Assembly (NCBI GenBank): GCA_023079485.1
Contig: CM041086.1
Span: 13,028,401 to 13,092,400, forward strand
DNA: 64,000 nt
Source of the DNA: Archilochus colubris
Taxonomy: Eukaryota; Chordata; Aves; Apodiformes; Trochilidae
Direction: 5' to 3'
Part shown: piece after piece, positions 13,401 to 23,248 of the stretch
Position numbering within the stretch: position 1 is the stretch's first letter
Layout: each line of letters opens with the position of its first letter
The notes under the pieces: generated by a model
Seen by the model: only the letters and a program-made list of their open reading frames with translations
Told to the model about the DNA's origin: nothing
Database searches by the model: none
Made by a program: the position numbers and the translations under genes

Positions 13401-16400
13401 TCAATTGCATCACCTACTTGCTGGTGAATATGATCCCCTGGAATGTCTGTCTGAAAGGAGGACAGGACGCAAAATGAACTTGCTTCTCCAGAGTAAAGCC
13501 AAAGGCCAACATGTTTGACAAGGAAACAATTCAGAAGAGCCCTGCCAGTCAAGGACTAAGAAAGATCAGTCATTTACACAGATGCTGGAAACTGGTATAA
13601 CTTGGAGGCAACAAAAATATCTCATGGATAAGTCTATAAGGGTGCTTGCCCTCTGCACTTGACTCTTGTCTGCTGAGCATCACAGCCACCCAGCCACCAG
13701 TGGGGAGATTTCCCACAGCCAAAGTGTTCACAGATGTGGCTGTGAAGGTGTCAGTGGTCATGGAGGAGAGTGAAGGCAGCCTGGCTACAGGACCTATCAA
13801 TGCATCCTTTGCTTCAGCTCCTCCAGTGATGTCAATGAGGAACTGCACTCTTTGGGAAAAAAAAAACAAAACACCACAACAAACAAAATCTCATTGATGA
13901 GTGGAAGGACTCCACAGTGCCCTGTTCTGTCCACCCTCCAGAGCAGAGGTCCCAGAATATAATCCCCTGCATCAGATTGCCACTTTTTTAAATGTTTCCT
14001 CCTTGCACAAGAGGTGTTTGCTCAAGACACACAAGTTAAAGGAGGAAAAAGGCAGCAATGAGACAGCTGACATCCCATGAGATGAGCCCATGCCTGGGTC
14101 TGGTCCATAGATGGAAATGTCACCCAGCACATGAAGAGACTTCTGGCTCTGCCTTTTCCTTACTCTTTCAGGGTACTCAGGGTATGACTAATGGTGATGC
14201 ACAGAACCCCCTGATGGAGATGCACACGACATTTGTGTGAAGTCCTGGATGACAAGATCAGCAAGGAGCTGCTTCTTCAGCGATCTGGAAGCCATCTGCT
14301 CAGGGACAATTCACTGAGAGCTCATGCACCACAGCAAGCTCTTTTTTCTACAGGAAAGGGAGAAATCCCAGCTTGTTACGAAACATCAGTTATTTTAAGC
14401 ACCTGCTGAAGCACCCAGCAGCACACTGAGCTGTTCTGTGAGGGAGACGGGCGAGGTCACCACGCATTTCCACGCAGCAGATTAATAAACTGAGAGGAGG
14501 AATTTGGTGACACACAAGAAATGTCAAGGTGCCTCTGAATAAATTGCTCAACGCCTTTCCCAAGTCCAGGAATTCATTAATTCCTCGAGTAGACCCAGCC
14601 TCATAAAAGCATAAGCGATGCTGACGTTCCTGGAGCAGAAATAGCACAGGAGATGTCACCGGGACGTGGACAACAGCTCAGCCCATCTGCATCACCTGCT
14701 CTGAAGCACGAGGTTCAGCTCATGCTGACAGAGCACAGCCTAAGCATGGAGAGGCTGAAACCAGCCTGTTGCCTTTCTCTGCACCTTCCTTCTAGTCTTC
14801 TCTGTATAAAAGATCAAGCCTGAATGCAGGAATTCCTGGGACAAGACAGAAAAGCTGTTCTAAACCTGAGAGGCCCAACACAGTCTGTAATAATGTTCCT
14901 CACTAATGGCTGCAAAGGGGCTTTCTTCAAGTCATAGAAGAGCTTCTCCACAGAGAAGTATAAACCTCCCAGGGATAAGCAATGTGTGGCAAACAAATCA
15001 AACCACACTCAGGCAGGAACAAGTCTCCCCCTAGCTCTCTGGACTGGGGTTAAGCCTCCAGCTCTGAAGCTCCAAACCTAAATGCACAGCACTCCACATC
15101 TGTCAGAGCAGGAGCCTCAGCTGGGGGGCTGTAGTCACACTCAGCCAATTCTGGCTGCAGCTCAGACCATTTGTGTTTCTTTTGGATGTCTCAGACACAC
15201 ACAGGTACAGACCAGGACTTTCTTTCCAGCTCGTGTTAGACTTCTGCTCATGCTGGGAGGGCCATGATGTACTTGCCCCTTATGCTTCTGCAGGTTATAC
15301 ACCTGCTGGCAAGAAGGCTGGGCACCCATGGTCTTGTCTAAAGAAAGCCATTTGAAGCTACAGCTTTGTCATTGCCCATTTTCATCTGTTGACAGCAAAA
15401 AAAGAGGAAATGGATGTGGTAGCCACTTAGACATGCACACTCCCCTGGCAAGCTGCCACAGCTATTGCTGATGTGTTTCTCCTCATTCAGAATCCTTAAA
15501 GACTTCAAGGGAACTTTATGACCATGAGTTCATGTGAACACTATTTCAGGACCCGGTTTCTCAACTGTTCTTGGCACCACTGGTCCTTCTTTGCCTTCCT
15601 TCTGATGGGGGTTACTGTGATGAATGCAAAGAAGTTCTGAGGTTGTTGTGCCTGACATAAGTCTGTTTACCTGTCTCACCACTAGCTCAGGAACACATTA
15701 CTAGCTAAGCTCAGAGGAAGCTGCCACTTGGATGGGATTTTTGCATGGGAATGAGCAGCAGGTGCAAAATAATAAAACAAATAAATTAAATGGCAATGAA
15801 GTAGCTGAGCATAATATTCAGGACAAGATCACCCTCTGTAACATTTGCAGCATTACAAGGGACTTTGTAGGCAATAAGTTTTCTAGACCTACCTAGGAGT
15901 TCTATACTTACAATAACCCCTGGGTAATAACCTCCAACAGTCACATTTTGGGTTCTTGTTGTAGCTGCTAGGCCCACCGTTAGAATTAATACTGACACAA
16001 TGAGGAGAGTCACAGTTACGTAGAGAGAATTTCTTTTTCTTCTATTGAACGACCCTAAAAACACACACACACACAACAGAGTTTGCTGATTCCATCTGGG
16101 GACAGTTGTGGTACCACAAATTTCTCCTCCCACCGCCAACCACATTGTGGTAAATTTTCTTTCTGCTAACTTGAGAGTATTTTGGGGCTTGGCTGTCACT
16201 TTTTCACCTTCACTAACACCAAGAGGTTACTTGGGCCTGTGGATTCAGGTTTACTTATCACTGATCTGACACAGGTAGAGAGAACCTTAAGAACCATAAC
16301 TTTGCAAAGCTCATTTGGATACATCAGAGCCTCTCAGCCCCTCTGGCCTGGGGCAAGAGAGCTGCTAAGAAATATTACCATTAGGCATTCATATATTTTC

Positions 16401-17809
16401 TGGTCTGCCTACTTACATCACGCCAAATAACCACACTGTATGCCACTTGTTTTCAGGAGGAAATCTTGGCTGCAATCCTATCACAAGGCAGGCACAATTT
16501 TTGATGTAAATGGGACATCACCAGTAACAGCCACTTCTCCACTGTAGTATCATCCTCTGCTTCCAGCAAGGACCAGATATTTTTAGATTCTTGAATAATG
16601 AATTTGTGGATTAGGAAAACTCATTTACAGCTGCCTGATTATGTTTGGTTTTGGCTTTTTAGAAAAATCTTATATAGTTAGAGATCTCCCAAATGGACCT
16701 AAGCATAAAATAGTGATTCCATCAGCCAAGAGGAAAGCTGGCTGTGACATTGCACTCAGCAACAATCTTCAGTTGTGTTTGTTTAGCCCCAGGCTTTGCC
16801 ATCTTTGTATCACTTTGTGGAACAATCCTTTTGGTTATATTTCATACATTATGTAGGCAAAACCCAGCACCCATGAAAGCTGCTGGTAGGGTAGCAACCT
16901 CACTGCCTGGAGGCTGCTGGGGACACCCTGCATCCCATCCCCACAGCCTGGGGCTCTCCATGGGAGCAGGCAAAGGTGTTTCTCACCCCAGAGGCTCCAA
17001 AGTGATGTGCATACTACCAGAACTTCTCAGTGTTTCAGGTAGGGCAGGGATGTGTCCCAGGAGCTGCTTCCACCATCCCCGAGTCTATTTCCTAATGCAA
17101 ACCTTGCTGGGAGGTCCCTGACAGTGTGTACCTGGTGAGATGGAACACCTGCAGAAAGGTTCAACCAAACCATGTGCAACCTCCTTGTCCAAATTCCCCC
17201 TGGAGAGGTGCACACCAGGCTTTGCTGGGCAGCTTTCTGCCTTGAAATATGTACAGCCAGGTGCCCAGGGGCCCTTCTTTAGGCTCTGCACATACCTGCA
17301 GCACAGCCAGAGAGCTTTCCACCCCAAACACCTCCACTGATCTGGCCATACAGATACACACAGGTACCAACTATCTCCCTTCCTCTGCCACAACCACTCC
17401 ACCCCAGCCCACCTTCCTTCTCCATCCCAATTCATGCTCTGGGCTGGCACAGCTGCCATGGGTATGGATGATTTCACCCACATCAACCTGATGAGCTTGA
17501 AATTATGGACAGGTGCTAAACGCGGGGCTTAAAAGCTCAACACAAGGAGGTGAAAGGCAAGAGAGGTTTGTGAAGAAAAGCAACATCCTTTTTGACTGAT
17601 CAGTGTCTCTGGGAGGAAAGCCCTCCACCCACAAACCCTCTGCTCATGTCACAGCAGACATGACTGTGACTCCACCACTGGGTCTAAGAACAAGGAGGCT
17701 GACAACTAGTCCTGAGTTGGAATGAATAGCTAGACAGTTACCAATTTAAAACAAAATAAAATAACTGCTAGAGAATCCTAAGACTCAGTGTGATCCTTGG
17801 TTTTTAATT

Positions 17810-17841
<32 letters not shown>

Positions 17842-20192
17842 GAACGGATATAAAAGCTCCTAACTGTTTGCTGCAAGTTGCATTTGGGGTTAATCTTTTT
17901 ATTCTCCTAAGTCAGCCAAACAAGTCTGTAATATAAATCTAAACTTTTAAAGGATTCAAAATTCATCAAGATATTGGGCCATTATTATATGTATTGCCTC
18001 CTAAATACTATGGCTTGTGCCACACTCCAGTTCCAATGTAATCACTTAAATGGAAGTGTCACATGTCTTAAAATTAAAAAATACTGGGACCAAAGGTTTA
18101 GCTGAATCAAATTTTTAAAACTGGACAAAATATTGCTACTTCTCACCTAGATTAGCTCTGGAAGGAAAGAATGAACCCATCTTGCTTACACACAGGGGAG
18201 ATCACCAGATTTCTGATTACTGCTACAGTTTGGCTGGCAAGTGAGCAAAAGCTAACTAAAACCAGGTTAAAATCTTTCAGGTCAGGCTGTGCAGATGCCC
18301 CTGTGCCACACAACCCCACCCTGCAGAGCCCAGCAGTCACAGACCACCCAGCATCCCTTCAATCCCAGCAGAGATGCTTCAAAAAGTCAGAAACCTGCAA
18401 AACGTGCTCTTTTCTTCAAAATGAGAGTGTTTTGTAATACCACTTCTGCAGGAAAACAGGAGGAAGCTGCCTGAAACACTGTTTATGGATTCTGAATTTG
18501 TCTCAGAACCACCATGTTTCTACATTGTTCCCCAGCTTGCAACTGGCACCCACCAACATGCAAAACAAAAGTAAAACAAAAGATTTCCAACTAGAAAACT
18601 CCTGAAAGCTTTTCAATAGCCTTCGTAAGATTTAAAAAAAAGAAAAAAAAAATCCTTTTATTCGAAGCCTTGACGAAACCAACCATAATCCCTTAACTTG
18701 ATACTGCAGAGAGAAGTGAGACTGGAGATAAAGTGATTACCTCCACTTCAGTTCTGTACCACAACACTAATTCAGTTTTTTCCCTTTCTCTAAAAACACA
18801 TTTTATTACATGTATAACTGAGAAAGTGGGTTTGTACTTCTGTAAAGATGAGTGCAGCTGCTTCAGCACACATGGACCCATACTCAGGATCTCCACTGAT
18901 AGCTGCTGAACAGCTGCCCTGGAAAATCCTCTTCCTCAACATTAATTTTTGCTGAAAGTATTCCCCATTAGATCATTTTCCTCTTTGCTGCAGAGCTTGG
19001 TAGAGCTTTACACACAGAAGTGCAGCTATGACAGCTTTGCTCTCTCTGCTCTTAGGAGATAGCAAAAATTTTAATTAGCCAAAAATTTGATCTGCAATCT
19101 ATCCAAATGAGATACCTCCAAACTTGCAGTGTTCACCTCAGTGTAAGGACACAAGGTGGTTTGACACACTGTGCTCAGCTCTGTGAGGAAGATGTAAAGA
19201 AATTAATGCTATTTTTGTCTGCCTATTTCTTTTACTGAAATGGCCCTCAGAATGTGGACAGGCTTCACATAGATTATTGTTATTGCAAGCCTCAGAAACA
19301 TCACCTCATGACAACTGCCACACATAAGAACACGGCTGGAGCAGCTTTTTTTCCAGATTACTTTAAAACTTTGTACTAATACATCTCTTTGCACTGCCCC
19401 CGATTTACCTTTTGCCTGATTATCCGAAGAAAACAGACAAGATGGCACAGAAACAGCACCGATTTCTCCATCTTGTTCTTTGCAGGGCAAAGTCACAAAC
19501 GAGGAATAAACCCGAAGCGGTGGCAGGAAACCAGCTTTAACTTTTACCCGAGAACAGAACAAGGGGCAAAACAGCTCCCAACCAACCCTTCTTCCTTTTT
19601 GTTCCATTTCTCTGCCAAAAGCAGCGTTACCGCGCCAGCTGGGACCCAAACCCCGCTCTAATTAATGTCCCTGCTGGTAGCCCCAGGGGAGGGGGCTGCG
19701 GGGGCCCTCATCTCCCTTTTGGATGGGTGGGAAAACCGCAATTAGCGAGCGGGATGAGGGATGCTCTCCAGGCCTAATTGGGGAGGTGCGGGAGTCCTCC
19801 GAGGGGAGCGGGAGCAAAGGATGCAGCGGGGCCGGGGCTGCTCTGCCTGGGCAGCGGGGGACGGGACCCCCAGGGGTCTCTGCCGCGGCCCCGCAGTGGG
19901 GCTCCCGGGGTGGGTGTTGAACGGGCCGACCCCCTGCGTCTGCAACCGCGGGTGGGCGAGCAGGTCCGGGGGCACCTCGGTTGCTGCAGCCTCCTTGGGA
20001 GGAGGAGTCCGGCCCGGTCTGGGCCACGGCCCCGGGGACCCCCTGCCCAAAATGGCCACGCGTGCCCCCGCCCCTCGTTCACTGCCCCGCATCCTCCCGG
20101 ACCCCCCTCTTCCCTTTACCCACGCAGCACTCACCCACGGAGTCGGGCAGGGCCACGCCGCCCGGGCGCTGCTGAGTCAGGGACTGCCGCAT
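1..20192 (-). CDS. TMEM255A: TMEM255A (FAM70A) gene, 3' truncated by the window edge; seven coding exons with introns
   Basis: Four-pass membrane protein of unknown biochemical role in the TMEM255 family. Coding exons on the minus strand are 20135-20192, 15912-16054, 11654-11716, 7119-7208, 5224-5286, 4083-4171 and 1483-1642. All have AG acceptors and GT donors, and they join in frame to 222 codons. Visible: N-terminus MRQSLTQQ, membrane segment 1 (about residues 29-48), a short hydrophobic stretch ([13 protein letters not shown]), segment 3 ([16 protein letters not shown]), a Cys-rich loop ([12 protein letters not shown]) and segment 4 ([16 protein letters not shown]). The reading stops at GGFKDM. 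The Pro/Tyr-rich C-terminal tail of the human protein is not found in 1-1482, so the last exon must lie left of the window. The human alternative exon encoding about 24 loop residues was not found between 4171 and 5224. The introns hold one short CR1 fragment, small microsatellites and otherwise nothing I recognise. Confidence 0.93.
1483..1642 (-). CDS. TMEM255A: TMEM255A coding exon 7, last in the window
   Basis: 160 bp, encoding [29 protein letters not shown], membrane segment 4 and ILGGFKDM. The acceptor is GCAG and the donor GTAAGA. The one-base remainder joins the two bases left by exon 6 to make a Lys codon. Confidence 0.96.
4083..4171 (-). CDS. TMEM255A: TMEM255A coding exon 6 (Cys-rich loop)
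   Basis: 89 bp, encoding [12 protein letters not shown] and then [12 protein letters not shown] plus two bases. The acceptor is TTCACACAG and the donor GTGAGT. The [10 protein letters not shown] motif is diagnostic of the family. Confidence 0.93.
4501..4600. repeat. AT-rich imperfect direct and inverted repeat
   Basis: The unit gattgaatagactgaga occurs near 4527 and again near 4574. Partially inverted copies (attcaatagtct) lie between them, so the stretch can fold into hairpins. It lies in a TMEM255A intron. Confidence 0.5.
5224..5286 (-). CDS. TMEM255A: TMEM255A coding exon 5 (extracytoplasmic loop)
   Basis: 63 bp, 21 codons, [15 protein letters not shown] to PPE. It lies in frame between exons 4 and 6 and resembles the human DLKPLYANRCHY stretch. 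The acceptor is TTGGCAG and the donor GTGAGA. Only the first half of the exon is well conserved. Confidence 0.85.
7119..7208 (-). CDS. TMEM255A: TMEM255A coding exon 4
   Basis: 90 bp, 30 codons, from [11 protein letters not shown] to VFAARHI. It carries membrane segment 3. The acceptor is CTTTTCAG and the donor GTAAGT. Confidence 0.96.
7533..7600 (-). mobile_element. Short CR1 LINE 3'-end fragment
   Basis: Reads as the reverse complement of a CR1 tail (tcacagaatg, then gaagggacct). It shares its subfamily-specific word gttaggggttagaagggacc with the fragment at 25,963. It lies in a TMEM255A intron. Confidence 0.55.
11654..11716 (-). CDS. TMEM255A: TMEM255A coding exon 3
   Basis: 63 bp, exactly 21 codons, from [11 protein letters not shown] to ENKRQM. 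The acceptor is TTTTTCAG and the donor GTAAGT. Confidence 0.95.
15912..16054 (-). CDS. TMEM255A: TMEM255A coding exon 2
   Basis: 143 bp in phase 1, starting after TTTTTAG. It encodes [14 protein letters not shown], the first membrane segment, then [17 protein letters not shown] with an N-glycosylation sequon (NVT). The donor is GTAAGT. Confidence 0.95.
16060..16075. repeat. (AC)n microsatellite
   Basis: About eight AC units directly beside the acceptor of TMEM255A exon 2. On the transcript this is a (GT)n run just upstream of the acceptor. Confidence 0.9.
17810..17840. repeat. (TA)n/(CA)n microsatellite
   Basis: An uninterrupted AT alternation of about 26 nt followed by ACACAC, in TMEM255A intron 1. 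Confidence 0.95.
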
Positions 20193-20560
20193 GCTGCCCG
20201 CCCCCCCCCGCAGCCCACCGGGCCACGGCGGAGGACAGAGCACCGGCAGCCGCTCCGGTACCGGTACCGGCCCCGGCAGCGGCCCCGCCGCGCCTGCGCG
20301 ATGGGGAAGGGGAGCGGGGAGAAGGCCGCACCCCCCTCCCCACCATCGGGGCCGGACCGGGGGGCGGTACCTGCGGGTCCCGGGGGGAGGGCTGCGGAGA
20401 CGAGGCGATCCTCCGAAATGACGGCTCCCTCCTCCTCCTCTTCTTCCTCCCCAGGCGTCTGGAGATCGTGGCTGGGGCCGTCCTGCTGCAAAGCAGACGA
20501 GGGGCTGTGTCCCAGAGGGATTTTTCGGGAGCGGGGAGATAGAGGCGTCGGGGAGGTGTT
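19640..20560. promoter_or_regulatory. TMEM255A: CpG island, TMEM255A promoter and 5' UTR
   Basis: Dense in CpG and GC-rich compared with its flanks, and it surrounds coding exon 1 of TMEM255A. The long open frames on both strands here are a by-product of the low stop-codon content. No TATA box is evident. The transcription start cannot be fixed from sequence. Confidence 0.8.
20135..20192 (-). CDS. TMEM255A: TMEM255A coding exon 1
   Basis: The ATG is at 20192-20190, followed by [11 protein letters not shown] and ending PDSV plus one base. The donor GTGAGT follows directly. This start matches the conserved MxQSLTQQR start of the family. It lies inside the CpG island. Confidence 0.92.
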
Positions 20561-23185
20561 GGGTGAAGGGCAGAACGGGGTGGGTGGTTTTGGGTCTCCT
20601 CTGCTCTTTCCCCATCGTTCCTCTTTGCACCTCAGCAGCCGCAGCTCCGGGTCACCCCTTCCTTCCCCAGATATCCTCCTGGCACCTTTCTGTCCCCCAT
20701 TCTCCCCGCTACCCTCCTCCATGCAGCTCTGAGCCCCAGGCAGTGCTGGTGGCTCTCCGCGACACCCTCCCTACCATGGCCACTGCCTCATTTTTAACTT
20801 CTCGGTGCGGTGAGGTCCCTGCTGGGGTGGCAATGCTGTTGCTGTCTGTGCCCCATCCCACCCGGGCAGTGCTCCCAGGAGACCCTGCAAGCTCCCCATG
20901 TCTCTGGCCGAGGAGCAGGGCATCCCTTCAGCCTGTTTTCCATATTATCTGTAAAATGGGGATAAAAGCATCTTCCCAGCAGGCTTTATAATTGCTTGTA
21001 AATCACTTTAATGCCCTGGGCTGAGAGGTGCTAAGTGCAAATCATGTAATTATTTCAAGCCAAAGCATATTTCATCAAGTTAAAAGAAACTAATCCCATC
21101 TCTGCTTCAAAAAAACTCACACACGCACTTTTATTGGGTAAGAGCCTAATTACCAACTTCCCCTGGGAGGAAAGAGACAGAGTGTGCTGACGGCAGTGCA
21201 ACAGGCAGGTTACAAATGCTCAGATCAATTAATGGCAAAGAACATGTCACCTCCAGAGAAAACAGCACTTGTTTACCTCAGATGAACCAGAGGAGCCCTG
21301 TGCTCACTTCCAGTGCCCCAGGGGGCAGTGGGGCCAGCACTGTCTCCTTCCTGCTCAGCTGAACCCAGTGATGGAGGGGACAGGTATCACAGAATCATCC
21401 AGGAAAGGAACCTCTGAGATCATCAAATCCAACCCTTGATCCACTGCCGCTGTGGTTACCAGCCCATGGCACTGAGTGCCACATCCAGTCTCTTCTTAAA
21501 AACCTCCAGGGACAGAGAATCCACCCCCTCCCTGGGCAGCCCATTCCAATGCCTGATCACCCTCTCTGTAAAGAATTTTTTCCTAATATCCAACCTAAAC
21601 CTCCCCAGGCAGAGCTTAAGCCCATGGCCTCTTGTCTTACTGAGAGCTGCCTGGGAGCAGAGCCCGACCCCCCCTGGCTCCAACCTCCTTTCAGGGAGTT
21701 GTAAAGAGTGATGAGGTCTCCCCTGAGCCTCCTCTTCTCCAGACTAAACCTTCCCAGTTCCCTTCTCCACTCCATCCTGGTCCCAGGCTGTGGGGCAGCA
21801 GGATGGCTGTGATAGGACGCGTGTGCCCCCGGGAGATGCCGAGCAAATCCCATCGCCAGACAACTCTCCCGCCCCATTCTGGCTGGGGAAACCCAGCTGT
21901 GAGCATGGCTGCCTGCGGACCCTCCTGCCGGGTCTGGCTGGGGGGCGGTATCGGTACCGAGCCAGCCCTGCTGGTGTTGGCAGACCCGTCCAGCCCGGCT
22001 GCCAGATCGCTTCCCTTCCCGCTGCTGCCATTCACCAGCACAGCCGGAGAGCGGCTCGCAGCCATGCCCAGGAGAGGAAAGGGAAAAATGGAACCTCACC
22101 TGCTTGGGGTGAGAGGGGGCAACCCGGGATGTATGTCCCTGTGCCTCTGGGCAAAGCCCCAGCCTGGGGTAAGGCAGCCTTTCCTCACTGTTCAACAGAC
22201 CCTGCTGCAAAGGGACGAGTCTCCAATCCCATTGGAAATGTGCCCAGGGGATGAGTTGCCAAGCTCCTCCTGGAACAGCTGGTGTAAAACAAGCCACACC
22301 GTTCCTGGAGAGCTGGGAATGGGCACCCCTTGCACGCTGCCATCACATTGCTGAAGCCATTCCAGGCAGGGTTTTGTTGAGGTGGGCCCAATGCCAGTGC
22401 CTCCTCCCTGTGCTGCCCCTCAGCACTCCCACCACCCCAGACCCTTTCAGCACTGCAACTCCATCACATACCTCCACACCACTAATGCCTGGGGAAACTC
22501 TGATCTTCCCTGGTCCTCAGGGTGTCACAACATGGTATCCCTATGGATTTTGTCTTTGTGGCTGGCTCTTACAGCCAGGTTGGGGAAGCCTACACTGCAC
22601 ACTCCCAGCTGCTGCCTCAATTCAAAGGGATAAATATAGACCTGTCCCTCATACTACCCCTATCACTGCAAAAGAGATTTTGCAAGTGTTGAGGAGGGTC
22701 CCACTGTGACTGACAAGCACATATTGGCAGATACATGCTACCATCCAAAGCCCTAGTGATTTGTTAATGTTTATTAACAGCTACATGGTCTCTCCAGAGT
22801 GGAGAGCACTTGGTGGGGACTCGGGCACTGGTCAGGATGCTGTGAGGGTGCTGCCAAGGGCACCAGATGCCAGGGGGCTTGGGACAGGATCCTGTTGCCT
22901 TGAGCTCACCCCTCATAAGGCAGCAATTTCTTTTTTTATTTGCTCCCAAACGCTGAAGTCCTGCAGGCTGTGGAGGGAAAGCTGTGGGGTTCCCTGCAGA
23001 CGGGCAAAGGTCTCAGCACAGATGGACTTTCTCAGCCTTTCTGGGGGTGCCGTGGGGCTGGGGAGGGGGCTGTGCCTATGGGTCCTGGAGGGCTGGGGCA
23101 AGATGGCACCCACAATGGTCCTGGAGCTGCTCCCCCAGCTCCTGCATTGCCAAAGCTCATGATCCTCTGCCTTTCCCACCTAGGG
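20561..23185. other. Head-to-head intergenic region between TMEM255A and ATP1B4
   Basis: Contains one CR1 copy (21,386-21,785) and otherwise sequence in which I see no gene or RNA. Part of it may be ATP1B4 promoter or a non-coding 5' exon. No CpG island is visible at the ATP1B4 end, so the two genes probably do not share one promoter. Confidence 0.55.
21386..21785 (-). mobile_element. CR1 LINE, 5'-truncated
   Basis: About 400 bp of CR1 3' region inserted on the minus strand. The plus strand begins with tatcacagaatcatccagg. On the minus strand a remnant frame reads [21 protein letters not shown], the typical C-terminal end of CR1 ORF2 in birds. No intact ORF remains. Confidence 0.88.
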
Positions 23186-23248
23186 ATGGACGGGAACACC
23201 GGCGCCTGCGGCACAGAGAGTCAGCACAGGAGCCCCCACGGGGAGGTG
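23186..23248 (+). CDS. ATP1B4: ATP1B4 first coding exon (predicted start)
   Basis: The ATG at 23186 opens 21 codons ([20 protein letters not shown], then V) ending exactly at a GTGAGT donor. Phase 0 matches the next exon. A possible acceptor (cccacctag) sits three bases upstream of the ATG, so a non-coding 5' exon is possible. This N-terminus is poorly conserved in the family, so this is the least certain exon of the gene. Confidence 0.68.

Noticed and set aside
17810..17840. Alternating TA run considered as a TATA promoter
   Set aside because: Simple microsatellite deep in an intron with no promoter context.
19761..20732. 323-codon open frame on the plus strand opposite TMEM255A exon 1
   Set aside because: Lies in the CpG island, where stop codons are rare. 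Composition is Pro/Gly/Arg/Ala filler with no domain, and overlapping frames on both strands are also open.
21557..22297. 246-codon minus-strand frame
   Set aside because: Its C-terminal third is CR1-derived; the rest has no motif or splice signal.
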